A DNA stretch of 64,000 nucleotides from Undaria pinnatifida (taxonomy: Eukaryota; Sar; Phaeophyceae; Laminariales; Alariaceae), in the NCBI GenBank assembly GCA_012845835.1, contig JABAKD010000020.1:4066913-4130912 (forward strand). The letters run 5' to 3'. The notes under the pieces are model-generated. The model had not been told where the DNA came from, made no database searches, and was given only the letters and a program-made list of their open reading frames with translations. This document shows, in pieces, positions 46,501 through 55,375 of the stretch (position 1 is the first letter of the stretch; each line of letters starts with the position of its first letter). The position numbers and the translations under genes are program-made.

Positions 46501-48482
46501 CTCGGTTCAAATATTCGCGGCCGTGCTCTTGTTCGTGATCGTAGCGTGCTTGGATCAGGTGGGTGCCTTTTTTACATGTCCGCGATATGGCCATGGTTAG
46601 ATCCAGGAGGTATATTTTGTGTTCGCCTTCTTACCGTGTTCAGGTCGGAAGGATGGCTGTTTTTTGTTCGCGTTAAGATCGTCCTTCGATCCGGTGGGTT
46701 GCTTTTCTGTTCGCGGTCTTGGCGTGCTCGGATCCGGTGGGTGATTTTTCTGTTCGCTGTCACATCGTGCTTAGTCTAGATCCGGCGGGTAATTTTCTGG
46801 TTGCGTTCTCAGCGTGTTCAGATCCGGTGAGTGCTTTTCTGCTCGCGTTCGTACCGCTAGCATCCGGTAGGTGTTTTTCTGTGCACATTCATAGCGATTT
46901 CAGAGCCCACGGGAAATGTTCTGTTCCCGTTTTCGGTGTGCTCGGATCCGGTGGGTGCATTCTATTCGCGTTCTCAGTGCGTTCAGATATTGTGGGCTTC
47001 TTCTCTATGTTTACGTTCGTATCGTTCTCAGATCTGGCGGGTGACTTCCTGTTCGCGCTCTTGGCGTGCTTAAATACGGCCGGTACCTTCTCTATTCGCT
47101 ATCATACCGTGCTTAGATCGCGTCCGGTGCTTTTCTTGATTACGTTCTTACCATGCTCGGATCCGGTGGATGCTGACGCGTGCTTTCATAACGGTGACAC
47201 GTTTTCGGGAAAGAAACTCTATACAAGTATGGTTGGTAGTCGTTCTACGGTAAGCCCCAACATTTCTTGAACGACATCGCCGGCTTTGAAACCGGCTCCC
47301 GGTCGTACCTCCTAAAATATGGCTTTGAAACCAGCTCCCGGCCGTACTTCCTGAAATACGGTGCCCTTTGCCACCCCAACGTCATATTTCGATAGTTCTT
47401 TGCATACAATAAAATACTTGGAGACTTATTTGTAAGAGAACTCTTCCTCGTGTCGAGAAAATTGCTGGTTTGGGGGGGGGCTATCCTAAAATCACTCTTC
47501 GCGGGAATTCCTCCACCGAGAAAGTAGCTAATGTATTCAAAATTCCATCTATTTTGTCATATAGTACTTACACCGTGGGTTTTTTCGTCGGGTGAATCGT
47601 TCAGTTCTTGTCAAAGTTGTGTTTTTCGGTGACGTATAAAGGTATAAAGCCCCATAATCGAGGGAAGAATCTCAGCAAGAAAAACATCGGTGCATGCCTG
47701 CCGCAGATTGCGTCTGCCACAAGTGTCCCAGCAAAAGGGAAGTGGACCCCAGAAAGGGAGACGCTAGCCGCGCCTGGTTAGGCCTGTGTGATATATGTAG
47801 CAACTGAAACAAAACCGTCCAAAGGTGTCTCGCAGTTCATCCAATGGTGATCATTGCATATTTTCGACGTCGGTTGTGCTTTTTGGTGGCGATGCATAGG
47901 AAGTCCCTGAGCGGCGTGAGATACTCTAACCCAGTCCTAGGAAACCCAAATTTTTTCAATATCCGAATTATTCTGCAGGTGGGACACGCAATGCAGTGGG
48001 GCCGCAGACCATGTCGGTAAGAAGGAATCAAAGCAACACGAACCAAGAAGGCGGACACACAAAGTTTCCGATATGTGCACGCAGGTCAAGGTTGACTCTC
48101 AAGGATTTTCTTCAAACCTGAATACATCCCCATTGTATTTTGTTCCCGGTGTCGCCCCTTTCCGACCAATTTTCCGCGTTCGCTTCCTTGGCAGTTTTAT
48201 GTAGGGGTTTCTTTGGCCATTAACAATTCCACGGGACCGGCTCGGCGCGGGGAGCTGAACGGGATCTCCATGACTTTGAGCTCCATCGTAAGGTCAACAT
48301 CCCCCCTCATCTCCTCTGCACTGTTCGCATATTCCATCGACGGCGACCACCCTTTCCCGTTCGACTACCACTTCGCCTTTTTATCCCTCGCCCTGGTCAG
48401 ATTGACGGTTGCTTGCATGGGATGGAACCGGGTATGCGATAACGGCGGCGTAGGCGTAGACGCTGTGTTTTTTGGGGAGTAG
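19441..48482 (+). CDS. MFS transporter, DHA1/ZIFL-like (9 exons, 434 aa)
   Basis: Predicted 12-helix proton-coupled membrane transporter of the major facilitator superfamily, closest in pattern to the DHA1 / zinc-induced-facilitator-like group. Exons join as 19441-19579, 20934-21117, 22436-22539, 23762-23867, 25245-25355, 26273-26327, 45452-45547, 46337-46558, 48195-48482. Every intron starts GT and ends AG, phases match at all eight junctions, and 1,305 nt give 434 codons plus a stop. Motif A (GMVSDRYGCR, residues 69-78) and antiporter motif C (LGHVIGPGVGG, about 147-157) are present. The start is the ATG at 19441 (AGAAATGGC, purine at -3); an upstream exon cannot be excluded. The intron between exons 6 and 7 is 19.1 kb and contains the satellite. 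Substrate is unknown; ZIFL relatives move organic acids, zinc chelators or drugs. The intact frame argues for a functional gene despite the repeats around it. Confidence 0.88.
19889..20130 (-). mobile_element. MITE-like element, degenerate copy E
   Basis: On the - strand it contains GGTTAAGGAGCCCC and ends CTCTATCGTGGCACACG, matching the right end of the family. The left end is eroded and its border is estimated from the family length. The interior shares GCCGAAATGTC and GTTCATCGGG with the fragment at 44,920. Confidence 0.5.
20934..21117 (+). CDS. MFS transporter exon 2
   Basis: Residues 47-107: helix 2, the motif A loop GMVSDRYGCR and helix 3. Acceptor CCTACAG/GA completes the glycine codon split by intron 1. 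Donor CTCAG/GTGGGG leaves a split arginine codon. Confidence 0.92.
21355..21665 (+). mobile_element. tRNA-derived SINE, copy 1
   Basis: A ~310-bp element with an internal RNA polymerase III promoter: A-box-like TGGCGTATCAGG at 21,369 and B box GGTCGAATCCC at 21,415, about 46 bp apart as in tRNA genes. A tRNA-unrelated body follows (CAACACTCGATGAAAAATCG, ACCACGGCTTGT), then an A-rich 3' tail at 21,647-21,665. Flanks AGTACTTGGAGGCC and AGTACGAGGGCC resemble a decayed target-site duplication. It lies in intron 2 of the transporter. A second copy on the other strand at 55 kb supports the call. Confidence 0.75.
21718..21958 (-). mobile_element. ~241-bp MITE-like element, copy D
   Basis: The same element in opposite orientation to copy A and also 241 bp long. 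On the - strand it starts TGCTACGATATGGGTGCACG, carries TTTCTGAGC, TTTGGGAGC and GGTTAAGGAGCCCCGTCA, and ends CTCTACCGTAGC. It sits 112 bp from copy A in the same intron. Confidence 0.75.
22071..22311 (+). mobile_element. ~241-bp MITE-like element, copy A
   Basis: Begins TGCTACGATAGAG and ends TTCATCGTAGCA, forming an inverted terminal repeat TGCTACGAT. Internal landmarks shared with the other copies are TTTTTTCTGAGG and TTTGGGAGC near the left end and GTCAAGGAACCCCGTC near the right end. It has no coding capacity, so it would be a non-autonomous DNA element. It lies in intron 2 of the transporter. No clear target-site duplication is visible. Confidence 0.75.
22436..22539 (+). CDS. MFS transporter exon 3
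   Basis: Residues 108-142: helix 4, beginning FLLGLLNG and ending GMGVVT. Acceptor CCCAG/GTTTC and donor CACTG/GTGAGA fit the phases of exons 2 and 4. Located by asking for the missing helix 4 between two certain exons; sequence and phase both agreed. Confidence 0.88.
23762..23867 (+). CDS. MFS transporter exon 4
   Basis: Residues 143-177: helix 5 with motif C (SLGHVIGPGVGG), a signature of proton antiporters of the DHA families, then a periplasmic-type loop ending in GIFG. Acceptor CCACCACAG/CTTCG; donor GGGAG/GTGATG. Confidence 0.92.
25245..25355 (+). CDS. MFS transporter exon 5
   Basis: Residues 178-214: YPYLLPNVVL followed by hydrophobic helix 6 and the start of the charged central cytosolic loop (KDSKHAESDNS). 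Acceptor TGGACAG/GTATCC; donor TCAAC/GTGAGT. Reading through the donor would hit TGA at once. Confidence 0.92.
25430..25492 (+). repeat. ACA/ACT trinucleotide-like microsatellite
   Basis: ACAACTACAACTACAACTAT continuing as ACCACAACAACC repeats, just past the exon 5 donor in intron 5. Confidence 0.85.
26273..26327 (+). CDS. MFS transporter exon 6 (55-bp micro-exon)
   Basis: Residues 215-233: LLWQQHIRVILGINTLFA, the first half of helix 7. The phase (one base, then 18 codons) is the one required between exons 5 and 7. The donor TTCGCG/GTGAGT is strong. The acceptor AAAAAAG/C is weak, so the exact left border is the least certain junction. It lies 680 bp before the satellite. Confidence 0.75.
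26793..27020 (+). mobile_element. ~241-bp MITE-like element, copy C, joined to the satellite
   Basis: Starts CGCG/TGCTACGATAGAGGCTACGATGG, so its left terminus already holds two head-to-tail reverse-complement satellite units. The interior matches copy D (CATGGCCTAGGTATACAACG) and copy A (GGTCAAGGAGCCCCGTC). The right terminal repeat TCTATCGTAG falls at 27,009-27,018, and the satellite runs on from it without a break. Confidence 0.75.
27009..42683 (+). repeat. 15.7-kb satellite of a 12-bp unit (TCTATCGTAGCC) inside an intron
   Basis: About 1,300 tandem copies of TCTATCGTAGCC with point variants (TCTATAGTAGCC, TGTATCGTAGCC, TTTATCGTAGCC). One reading frame on each strand holds a stop; the other two stay open and give tetrapeptide repeats (SIVA and YRSL on +, ATIE and GYDR on -), so the open frames are a by-product of the unit. 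Rare 1-2 bp slips (GTAGTCTATCG, CGTTCGTGCC) break them. Marker variants recur with fixed spacings (254, 504, 624, 1,219, 2,262, 2,718 bp), so the array has higher-order structure. It lies wholly in the 19.1-kb intron between transporter exons 6 and 7. Its left edge coincides with the right terminal repeat of a MITE copy at 26,793-27,020; the right edge ends in degenerate units. Confidence 0.97.
40141..42578 (+). repeat. 1,219-bp tandem duplication within the satellite
   Basis: Sequence from about 40,141-41,359 recurs at 41,360-42,578 with an offset of exactly 1,219 bp. Translated blocks of 151 and 104 residues are identical at that offset, including private variants such as GTAGCCATTATATG, ATCTTCCAGAGC and CACCCTATATCG. 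The near identity marks it as one of the youngest events in the array. Confidence 0.85.
42765..43331 (-). pseudogene. OTU-family cysteine protease-like fragment
   Basis: Open frame of 188 codons. A Ser/Asn/Asp-rich stretch of about 45 residues leads into an OTU-like domain: IPEIGDGACLLRCISR holds the catalytic Asp and Cys (D-G-x-C), EEYLHFMSQ..ATNVELVAATQLYGVDFRI matches the domain middle, and DILLYYPHSFHYASL ends with the catalytic His region. OTU proteins remove ubiquitin from substrates; OTU domains are also captured by Helitrons and other transposons. No in-frame ATG precedes the catalytic motif and a stop lies just upstream at 43,332, so it is either an internal exon of a spliced gene or a remnant. 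It is antisense within the giant transporter intron, just past the satellite. Confidence 0.6.
43800..43839. other. Perfect 14-bp inverted repeat (hairpin)
   Basis: AAATATGCACTTGG and CCAAGTGCATATTT are separated by 12 bp, in the giant transporter intron between the OTU-like fragment and the minor array. Role unknown. Confidence 0.85.
44641..44906 (+). repeat. Minor array of the same 12-bp unit
   Basis: About 22 units of TCTATCGTAGCC-type sequence, separated from the main array by 2 kb of other DNA and ending CTATCGTAGCACGCG, the extended terminal sequence of the ~241-bp MITE. A MITE fragment in inverse orientation follows immediately (44,907-45,060). Confidence 0.9.
44907..45060 (-). mobile_element. 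MITE-like element, fragment F beside the minor array
   Basis: On the - strand it reads CCGATGAACAATGCCATGGCCTGG and GACATTTCGGCGATATGGG, the middle of the MITE. The far end is a run of three ATCATAGGGT-like decamers at 45,027-45,055. It abuts the minor 12-bp array. Confidence 0.5.
45452..45547 (+). CDS. MFS transporter exon 7
   Basis: Residues 234-265: ITYTGFETVLTLWALSS completes helix 7, followed by the loop KGGLDWSVLEIGQ. Acceptor TGTGCGCAG/ATTAC, 2.8 kb beyond the satellite; donor GGGCAG/GTGGGA. Both junctions are phase 0. Confidence 0.9.
46337..46558 (+). CDS. MFS transporter exon 8
   Basis: Residues 266-339: helices 8, 9 and the start of 10, including FELFAVPIITPRLG. Acceptor GAAAAG/GTTTTC; donor GATCAG/GTGGGT. 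The sequence across this donor is the founder-like first unit of the minisatellite that follows in the intron. Confidence 0.9.
46545..47172 (+). repeat. ~43-bp minisatellite derived from an exon/intron junction
   Basis: About 15 degenerate units spaced 40-49 bp, core GATCCGGTGGGTGCTTTTCTGTTCGCGTTCT, with cores near 46553, 46600, 46689, 46730, 46779, 46820, 46861, 46945, 47031 and 47159. The first unit is the end of exon 8 plus its 5' splice site (GGATCAG/GTGGGTGC), so several units keep donor-like CGGTGGGT or CGGTGAGT. It fills the first 600 bp of intron 8. Confidence 0.8.
46559..48194 (+). other. Intron 8 of the MFS transporter
   Basis: Begins with the junction-derived minisatellite; from 47,285 to 47,395 a ~37-bp tandem pair (GGCTTTGAAACCGGCTCCCGGTCGTACCTCCT) is related to sequence at 2,925 and 3,268. 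The rest (47,400-48,190) shows nothing recognisable. Confidence 0.75.
48195..48482 (+). CDS. MFS transporter exon 9 (C-terminus)
   Basis: Residues 340-434 and the TGA/TAG-type stop at 48,480-48,482. SLAINNSTGPARRGELNG is the conserved cytosolic loop 10-11 of the family, followed by helices 11 and 12. Acceptor CTTGGCAG/TTTTAT. A possible donor (GGGTATGC) near 48,430 could give an alternative C-terminus, but the frame to the stop is open. Confidence 0.88.
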   Translation, partial: FYVGVSLAINNSTGPARRGELNGISMTLSSIVRSTSPLISSALFAYSIDGDHPFPFDYHFAFLSLALVRLTVACMGWNRVCDNGGVGVDAVFFGE

Positions 48483-48767
48483 CTCTACTCTAGCAAAAAT
48501 GGCAGCAATTGCTTTTCATAATCGCTTTTTACATTCATTCTTGCACAGCTTGTAGGAAGGGTTACCCTTAGCAGGGGCTTTCTGGAAAAGCCATGGCAAC
48601 AGGTGCCTTCGCTTCTTCCACCCAGTTATACACCTCGGCGGGACCTATACGAGTAGATGTAGGTTAGACAGGCTCGTTCGGTCACAGCTCTACTGTAGGA
48701 GGGCGGGGGGGGAGGGGGGGGCGGGGGGTTACTCGTTTGCCGCTTGACTAAGCAATTGAAGCATTGC

Positions 48768-48975
48768 CAATGAACCTTCTCGGGACGGAGCAGGGGAGGG
48801 TCTCGATGACGACGATCTCTGTCGCGAGATCGATATTTCTCGTCCTCTCTTTAGCACTGTTCGCGTTTTTCATTAACAGAACCCCACCCCCCTCATCCCC
48901 TTCAACTGCCACTGGTAGTTTTTCTTGCTCCGCTTGGACCGACTGACCGTTAATTGTACAGGATGGAACAAGAGA
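48768..48975 (+). pseudogene. Decayed partial copy of transporter exon 9
   Basis: Aligns in order with exon 9, 285 bp downstream of it. Matches include TCTCGATGACGACGATCTCTG to TCTCCATGACTTTGAGCTCC, CACTGTTCGCG to CACTGTTCGCA, and GACCGTTAATTGTACAGGATGGAAC to GACGGTTGCTTGCATGGGATGGAAC. Many substitutions and indels break the frame. It is probably an old tandem duplication or the end of a lost neighbouring paralogue. Confidence 0.6.
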
Positions 48976-49606
48976 TGAAACAGAGTTCGGCACTGTAGGG
49001 AAAACCGCTATGATTTTCAAAGAGTATATCTGGTAAAGTGGCTGCGACATACCTAAGAGGGACAAAAACTTTAGATTTTGGTCCCGGCGTACTGTAGGAT
49101 TGGCTCGAAATGTGTGCACGCCGGCGTGCCCCGAAGCAATCGAGGAAGCTGGGTATACCTGTGCTGGAGCCAAATGAACTTTTGAGGCGCGTGGCAGTAG
49201 CGCAGACAGACCCCAGCGACGGCGACTGTGTACATGTTATCTTGGTTCGAATACCAGATATATACCAGATACGTATGGCATTCAGGATGTACCCACCACT
49301 ACTGGTGATGATATATACTTCAAAGTATAGCTCAAAGCGTGCGCGGTACTCGCACTTTGACGAAAGCCATGCGGGCTAATACTCTAGATGACGTCCCTAA
49401 GACAGGAATAATAAGGCTCTCGAGGTGTGCGTGTGACAGATGCAATTGATGTGTCAAGCACTGGGCCGGCATCGGGGGGTGCTCTATCCGATGCGACATG
49501 TGGCAGATGTGCAAGCCCAACGGTAAGCTCAGGTTGGTGCTAGCGGACATTGGAGACAGTGCACGATTATAGCTGCGGGAGACCAAATGCTGCGGGATTC
49601 GGCGAC

Positions 49607-50224
49607 TTAACGACAGTACAGTAGAACGGAATCATCTCGTGACATTGCAAAATCACACTGATATGGCGCGAGGCGTCTAGCTGACGAGGGTATTCCTTTA
49701 CCACTGAAAATGTATATGCGATGCCACCCATACCCTCCGTTTACGACCATATTACTCTCCACTGTGAAAAGGGTGATCATTGGTTTGAGCACTGAGCCCT
49801 CAAGATCGGGGAGAGGGAGATTGGTTCCTAATAACACATCGTCAAGCCCTTCGAGGTCGGAGGCAGGCAGTAAAGAGCGGATATCGTACTTATACATCTG
49901 ACTAAGGTGAACTGTGACTTCAGATGGTTGCCCATCATTCGTTCGCCGTATGCGCCACATACGGTATTTGGTCTCGGGCAGTATATTGACCTCGCCAACA
50001 AAGTAATAGTTTGAGATGGGAACATCGTCTTCCAAAAACGGAAGGTAGACTAATAAGTGAAAGTCTGTTTTACATTTTGGGAAGAGCAACTTCTCAGTTA
50101 CTGCCGCGTGTTTGTCCGCTCGTTCTTTGAGGTTACGACGAACTAACTCGTATGCTAATTGCATTTTTTCGACCGGGTTACTGGTATAATCGAGTTTGGA
50201 CTGCGGCTCGAAGGTTGACGGCAC
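49607..50224 (-). pseudogene. Ty3/gypsy-type polyprotein C-terminus
   Basis: A 205-codon frame with the post-integrase pattern of gypsy-type elements: AYELVRRNLKERADKHA, LVYLPFLEDD, a degenerate YRMWRIRRTND..EVTVHLSQM and SDLEGLDDVLLGTNLPLPDLEG, with a tail like elements that end beyond a chromodomain-like fold. No catalytic integrase block was recognised upstream. A frame at 50,500-51,024 (HLAGF...RYTHDSLCRLQC) may be a decayed zinc-binding segment but is too weak to call. Confidence 0.65.
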
Positions 50225-51034
50225 TCCTGAGAATGAGATTCACACGTAGAACAGCGGCCCTTCCTAACATAGAACTAAGAAATTGTTACGGCGACCAGCG
50301 TGGGGGCGCAAATGTACTAAAGGTCGTGGTCTCAACAGCGACGCATTGGGCGCAGAGAAGAGGGCGGTCACTCTATTGGTGTGAGGCGGATTTTTCATCA
50401 CGTAGACGGTTTCATTTGCGTGAAATTACCACCTCTCCTAGGGGACAGGGCGCTCGGCTGAGCATCATCCCGTCGTAACAACCTGGTGTTCAGTCCTATT
50501 CAGTTATTAATAACCTCCGTGAGAAAGAAAGAAAAGTCAAAAGTCGATCGTGAGGCGGCAAACCGCTGTTCGCACGTGAATGGACGCTGCTCACTCCTAT
50601 GTATACGTCGTCCTCCGTGCTTAAGATGCTCAGACGCTTGATTACGCCGCTGGTGACTTGAAAACTTGGACAATTTGTCGATGTGTTCGGTTGGAATCTC
50701 GGAGAAATTAAATGTGCAATTAGATACTGAATACTGGTGCGAACACTGAAGGCGGCATAGTGAGTCATGAGTATATCTGGGGCTGTACAGTTCCTTAGAT
50801 CCGACCCACCGCTGTATCATGGTGAACCCAGCGAGATGAGGATAACACAAGAGAGACATTAGTGAACGTTCAGGTAGATAGGACCAGGACACAGTGCCAG
50901 AAGTACAAGTTACAACAAAAACTACGGGTGTGTGGGCTGTCGAAATCATGGCATGGGATCTGATGCTGTGGAAAATGTTCGTGTCATGGAACCGAGTTTT
51001 TCCATACTCTACCCTACGTAACAATTTTGACTCA

Positions 51035-51272
51035 TGCTAAGATAGGGGTGCACCCATCTGTTTCTCAGGCTCTTACTTTCAGGGGCTCTGTTTCCAACCC
51101 GAAACCTGACGTTGAGAAAAATTAGGAGTACCATCCGATGAATATTTCCATGGCCTAGGTATTTAAAAATTCATTTTGCGAAAAGAAAAAAGAAATACGG
51201 ACAAATTTGGGTTAAGAAGCACCGTCACTAAGAAAACGTTTTTAGTAAAAAATTGCTATCTCTATCGTAGGA
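51035..51272 (+). mobile_element. ~241-bp MITE-like element, copy B
   Basis: Starts TGCTAAGATAGGGGTGCACC, continues CTGTTTCTCAGG, CCATGGCCTAGGTATTT and GGTTAAGAAGCACCGTC, and ends TCTATCGTAGGACGCG. At 238 bp it is almost full length. It lies outside the transporter gene. Confidence 0.72.
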
Positions 51273-54159
51273 CGCGTCATTTGATGTCGCGCGAGAGCCA
51301 GGTGCAGGCCGGCTCTTTCGTACCCACATCTGCGGTGTTAGAGCAGATGGTGTGCGGCACCAAGAGTAAAGGTAAACACACTGAACGTTGCTCGTCTGGG
51401 AAGAGGTAAGTATCTTGCATAGGTACCACAAGCTAGGGGTGACCTCTGTACATAGCTAAGGCCACACTTTGAAACAATAGGAGGGCTCGTTGTTTGGCCA
51501 CCGCGCACACACACAGAACATCAGTAATTAACACAGATGCGGTGACCCCCTGTGGCATTTGCCGAGCAGTCGCCGCTTGACACTGCTTGACCCTCGTGTA
51601 CATCGATCGCAATGGTCTGCAGAATGTCGTGGCGTGTGCTAGACATCCTTGGCGTGGTTGCAGCATAGAAAGGCACATCCTCAAGAGCAGCAGAACGACA
51701 ACAGCAGCAGCAGCGAGCTGGATTATTCGTTGACATGTCCACAATATCTACAAGGGCTTCGCGTTGCGGACGGGTGACGCTGCCCGAAAACGACAGACGC
51801 TAAGACTAGCAGATCGTTGTGCGTATTGTATACGTATTGTTACCTTCTTGCATACCAGTCTGAATCAGAATGGAAAGGACATTTGGAAGACAATGATTAT
51901 AAGGGACATTTCAAAAAGAAGCGGTTATCGTAAACCTAGAACCGTTTTACATTGGTATCACCATGCAGGTAGGCCAAAGCGTCGAACATTCCATTGATTA
52001 ACCAGGGGATGTTCAGTTGTTAGCCCCCCCCCCCATTCCTGGGATTTCGCGCAGTTCTTCCTGTAAGGATTTTATGGGAGTTTGACTGAGCTCTCCCTGG
52101 TCGAACAATTGACCTTTTTACATTAGTTTTTGTATGGTAATCTTTGTTGTTTCAGCTATCCCAAAAGAACTACTCGTTGCGATGCTTATCATATGTCATT
52201 GCTCTCAACCGGTCGGCGGAAGCAAATGAACAGGTCCGAGCAGTACTTGGTTGCGTCGACGTGGTCGGCATTAAAAAAAAAGACGTTTCAAGTAAAATAA
52301 TTTGTGGTCATGCCGAGAACCGAACTCGCGCCGTCTGATTCGTAGTGTATGTTGCAATAGTTTGACCAGAGTGCAAATGTCACCTAAATTTAATGACAGA
52401 TTGGTACTAATAAATGTGATGCGATGCAATCATGATCCAGCACAAAGTGAGACACATTTTTTTTCTCTCGTCTTTAAGTGTCTAACAAAACCACTCAAAG
52501 AACGAGGGGGGGCATGACCGGGTGACTTGATGACATTGCATTTAGATTAGGCTTGCTTACATGTAAACTTTGTACCTGGTACCTGTTACACTATTAACTT
52601 CATAGCACATAATACATTATATGTTTTTGGGCGGGGGGGTTCGGTCAGGAGTTTTTTCCCATCTCGGCCTCAGTATGCGATTCTCGGAACTGGAATTCTA
52701 GGTGAAGTAGCTTCGTTCGAGCGCTGTCTTCGGGGGTCGGCTGAAACGCTCCTCGCCCTGTCGTATCCGTTCCGCACTCCTGGCCGGGATCGGGTGCGTG
52801 GGCTGGGCGAGACAAGCGAGAGGTGCGAAATTTTTTGTATTTTGGGGGGTATACGCCGGAGCTGTTCTTGGATCTTGGCATATGCAGAGTTAGAAAAAAA
52901 CATATGGGAAAATATGTGTTTCCAAGTTGGCATCATTTCCCAATTGGCTTTTTATTTCGTCCCCGCCACACTTTTTTCACGGTCACACCTCGAAGCGTTT
53001 GGCCTATTGTCGTACGACTGCTGTGTCGCTGCTTTTCGATATCGGATTTCACGGTTAAATACCTTTGTTCGAGCGTTCGTAGTTTTTCGAGGGGGGCCGT
53101 TCCCTACTCAACGACATCATTACACCCAGTGTCCGTGCTGACTGTTCCTCCTATAGAAATATACAACTTAGTTTTATTTGGTCACAGACTGTGAGACAGA
53201 GTAAACCAAACACTCGCAACTAATCGCCAAGGTATAAAGCAAGTGAAATGCTAGAGTACCGGGTACGAGATCACAACAGAACAGGCCAGACCATGAAGAA
53301 AAAATAGAAAGTGAGCACATCGAACGAAGTGGTCGCCTTTAAAAGTCGCAGTACGAGATACAATGTTTGTCAGTCTTTTTCGTTGCCGCTCCAAAGTGCC
53401 GTTCCGTACGTATTGGTCCACGATCAACGATCCATCTTTCAGGACCGTGTAATAAATATATCACACTAGTTCCACGTATATCTATCCCCACAAACGAAAC
53501 GTGGATGCACTTCTCAAGGTAGGTGTGATTATCAAGGTAGTAGTGTTTCGAACGCTCTGTTGTGTTGTTGCATGAATTGCGCTGGCTACTGACTGTTTTT
53601 GTTGTTAGTTGCTGGCCAATCCGTTCAGCACCTCGACGACGTGAACGCCGATGGATGCTGAGCGAGACAAGCGAGAAGCGCGCAAAAAATTGGAATTTTG
53701 GAGGGTACTCTCCAGTTATTCTTCGGACCTTGATGCATGGAGAGATTGAAAAAATATACTTGGCACGACATTATTTCCAAATATACGTCATATTTTGTCC
53801 CAAAAACAAATAATATTTACTGTAAAATAATCCCCATATCATGGAACTGCGGTAAGTATCATAGTGGTGCATTTGTTATTGAATTTCGGAAGGTACACGT
53901 ACATACATGGATAGAGACGAGGCAAGCGGACGCATGACTAAAACGAGGTTGAGCTCCGAGGTAGAAGTGACTACGATTACTGCCCCAGAAATAACCACGC
54001 CGCAGCATCGCGAGTGGCTGCGTCCCAGGGGCCTCAAGGGTGGTGTTATACAAGTCCGGGCATATCGACATGGTTTGCACTCTCGTGCACGTAATATTGA
54101 TACGTACAAGTAAAGCCACGCACAGCGATGCTCTACTACACACAGCATGCTTTTTGTCT
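51273..54159. other. No gene recognised
   Basis: Only short frames without domain content. Two similar segments, GAGACAAGCGAGAGGTGCGA..TTTTGGGGGGTATACGCCGGAGCTGTTCTTGGA (52,808) and GAGACAAGCGAGAAGCGCGC..TTTTGGAGGGTACTCTCCAGTTATTCTTCGGA (53,662), form another diverged repeat pair about 850 bp apart. Confidence 0.55.
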
Positions 54160-54625
54160 GTGACATACCCGCCACACACCCCCCCCTCCCCCACAAGAAG
54201 GGCATATTGTTTCCACGCACAAATTGACCTGCCCCACCCGTCCCATTCCCCCCTTCCCCCCCTCCTGCCCCCTTTCGATCAAAATCAGGTCCCCACGCCC
54301 TTGAAAACTCCGCCCTCCCCTTACCGGATATTCGACTTACAGGATTCACTTGATTAACTGATGCATTTCCTTCCACAGCTGTCAGATTTTGTCCCCCTCA
54401 GAAACGGGTTTTATAGTTTCCGCGCACAGAAAGCCTAACATCACCCTGTTGACCCTGATAGCTACACTGTAGTTGTAAGGGCAGTCGCCGACCTATAACC
54501 GTAATGAGGACACACAACCCGTAATACGCGCGATCGGAGTGTCACACGCAGCTTGCAAAGATGAGTTTCGACAAAATCTTCGATCTCACGGCTGTGGAGT
54601 GTATTTTAATTTTTATGATATTTTA
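54160..54625 (-). repeat. Dispersed ~460-bp repeat family, inverted copy
   Basis: On the - strand it follows the copy at 7.7 kb almost throughout, including the run CGCGTATTACGGGTTGTGTG and the motif CAGCTGTGGAAGGAAATGCAT. The C-rich + strand block at 54,180-54,260 is the family's G-rich tail. Confidence 0.8.
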
Positions 54626-55042
54626 TGGCATGGGGGGAGGGTATACCAAAAAACAGGGAATACATTTTCGACACAAAACACAAGGGGAAAAATAATCGTT
54701 CCTCCTGTTGTAATGCTGAGCCACGCGAAGATCGTAGTAAAAATCGACAATATATCCACGGAAGAAACCAGTTCGAGTGGCATGCATTCGTCCCGGTATC
54801 GCATCGTTTGCTTGAGTTTCTTTTCCCCGAGAAGGCTCGTTGGAGAAAAAATATAGGCGGTGTGCTTTGTTGTTGCTGTGGTCCCTGACTCCGTTGCTGT
54901 GATCGTTTGCCGATCATATGCAAGCGGTCGTTATGGTACGTAACAACTGCTGACAAGTGCGTTTGTGTTGCTTCGTACTTGACCTGCTCTCTCTTTGCTG
55001 CTGATTGCTGATTGATCATCTCTTCTACCATGTCATGTCCTG

Positions 55043-55356
55043 TTTTTTTTTTCGGCACACTCCTACCTTCCAGCCTCTGGACATACAAGCCGTGATCACA
55101 GGTGCCGTCCCTTCCCCCCCCCCCCCCCGGTTATTGCCTCATTTTGTTTTGGCGCATAGGGTTCAGCACCCACTGGTCGTCGATTTTTCATCGAGTGTTG
55201 CTAGCTCACGCTCTCGCGCGAGCGCTTTCCGCAAGTCAAAGAGTGCACATGAAAAAGTCCCACGAAAATGTATAAGAGTAAGCACTCGGGGGGATTCGAA
55301 CTCACAAAATTGACCTATACTAGGCTCGAGGATAACCTGATACGCCACCGGGGCAG
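55043..55356 (-). mobile_element. tRNA-derived SINE, copy 2
   Basis: Reverse-strand copy of the element at 21.4 kb, alignable along its whole length. On the - strand: GCCCCGGTGGCGTATCAGG (A-box region), B box GAGTTCGAATCCCC (closer to consensus than copy 1), the shared body CAACACTCGATGAAAAATCG, CACGGCTTGT, and an A10 tail at 55,043-55,052. Confidence 0.75.
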
Positions 55357-55375
55357 TGAGTGATATAGAACCGGT

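Noticed and set aside
50500-51024. 174-codon frame as an integrase zinc-finger region of the 49.6-kb gypsy remnant
   Set aside because: HLAG and a later Cys pair are suggestive, but spacing and neighbouring motifs do not fit well enough to annotate.
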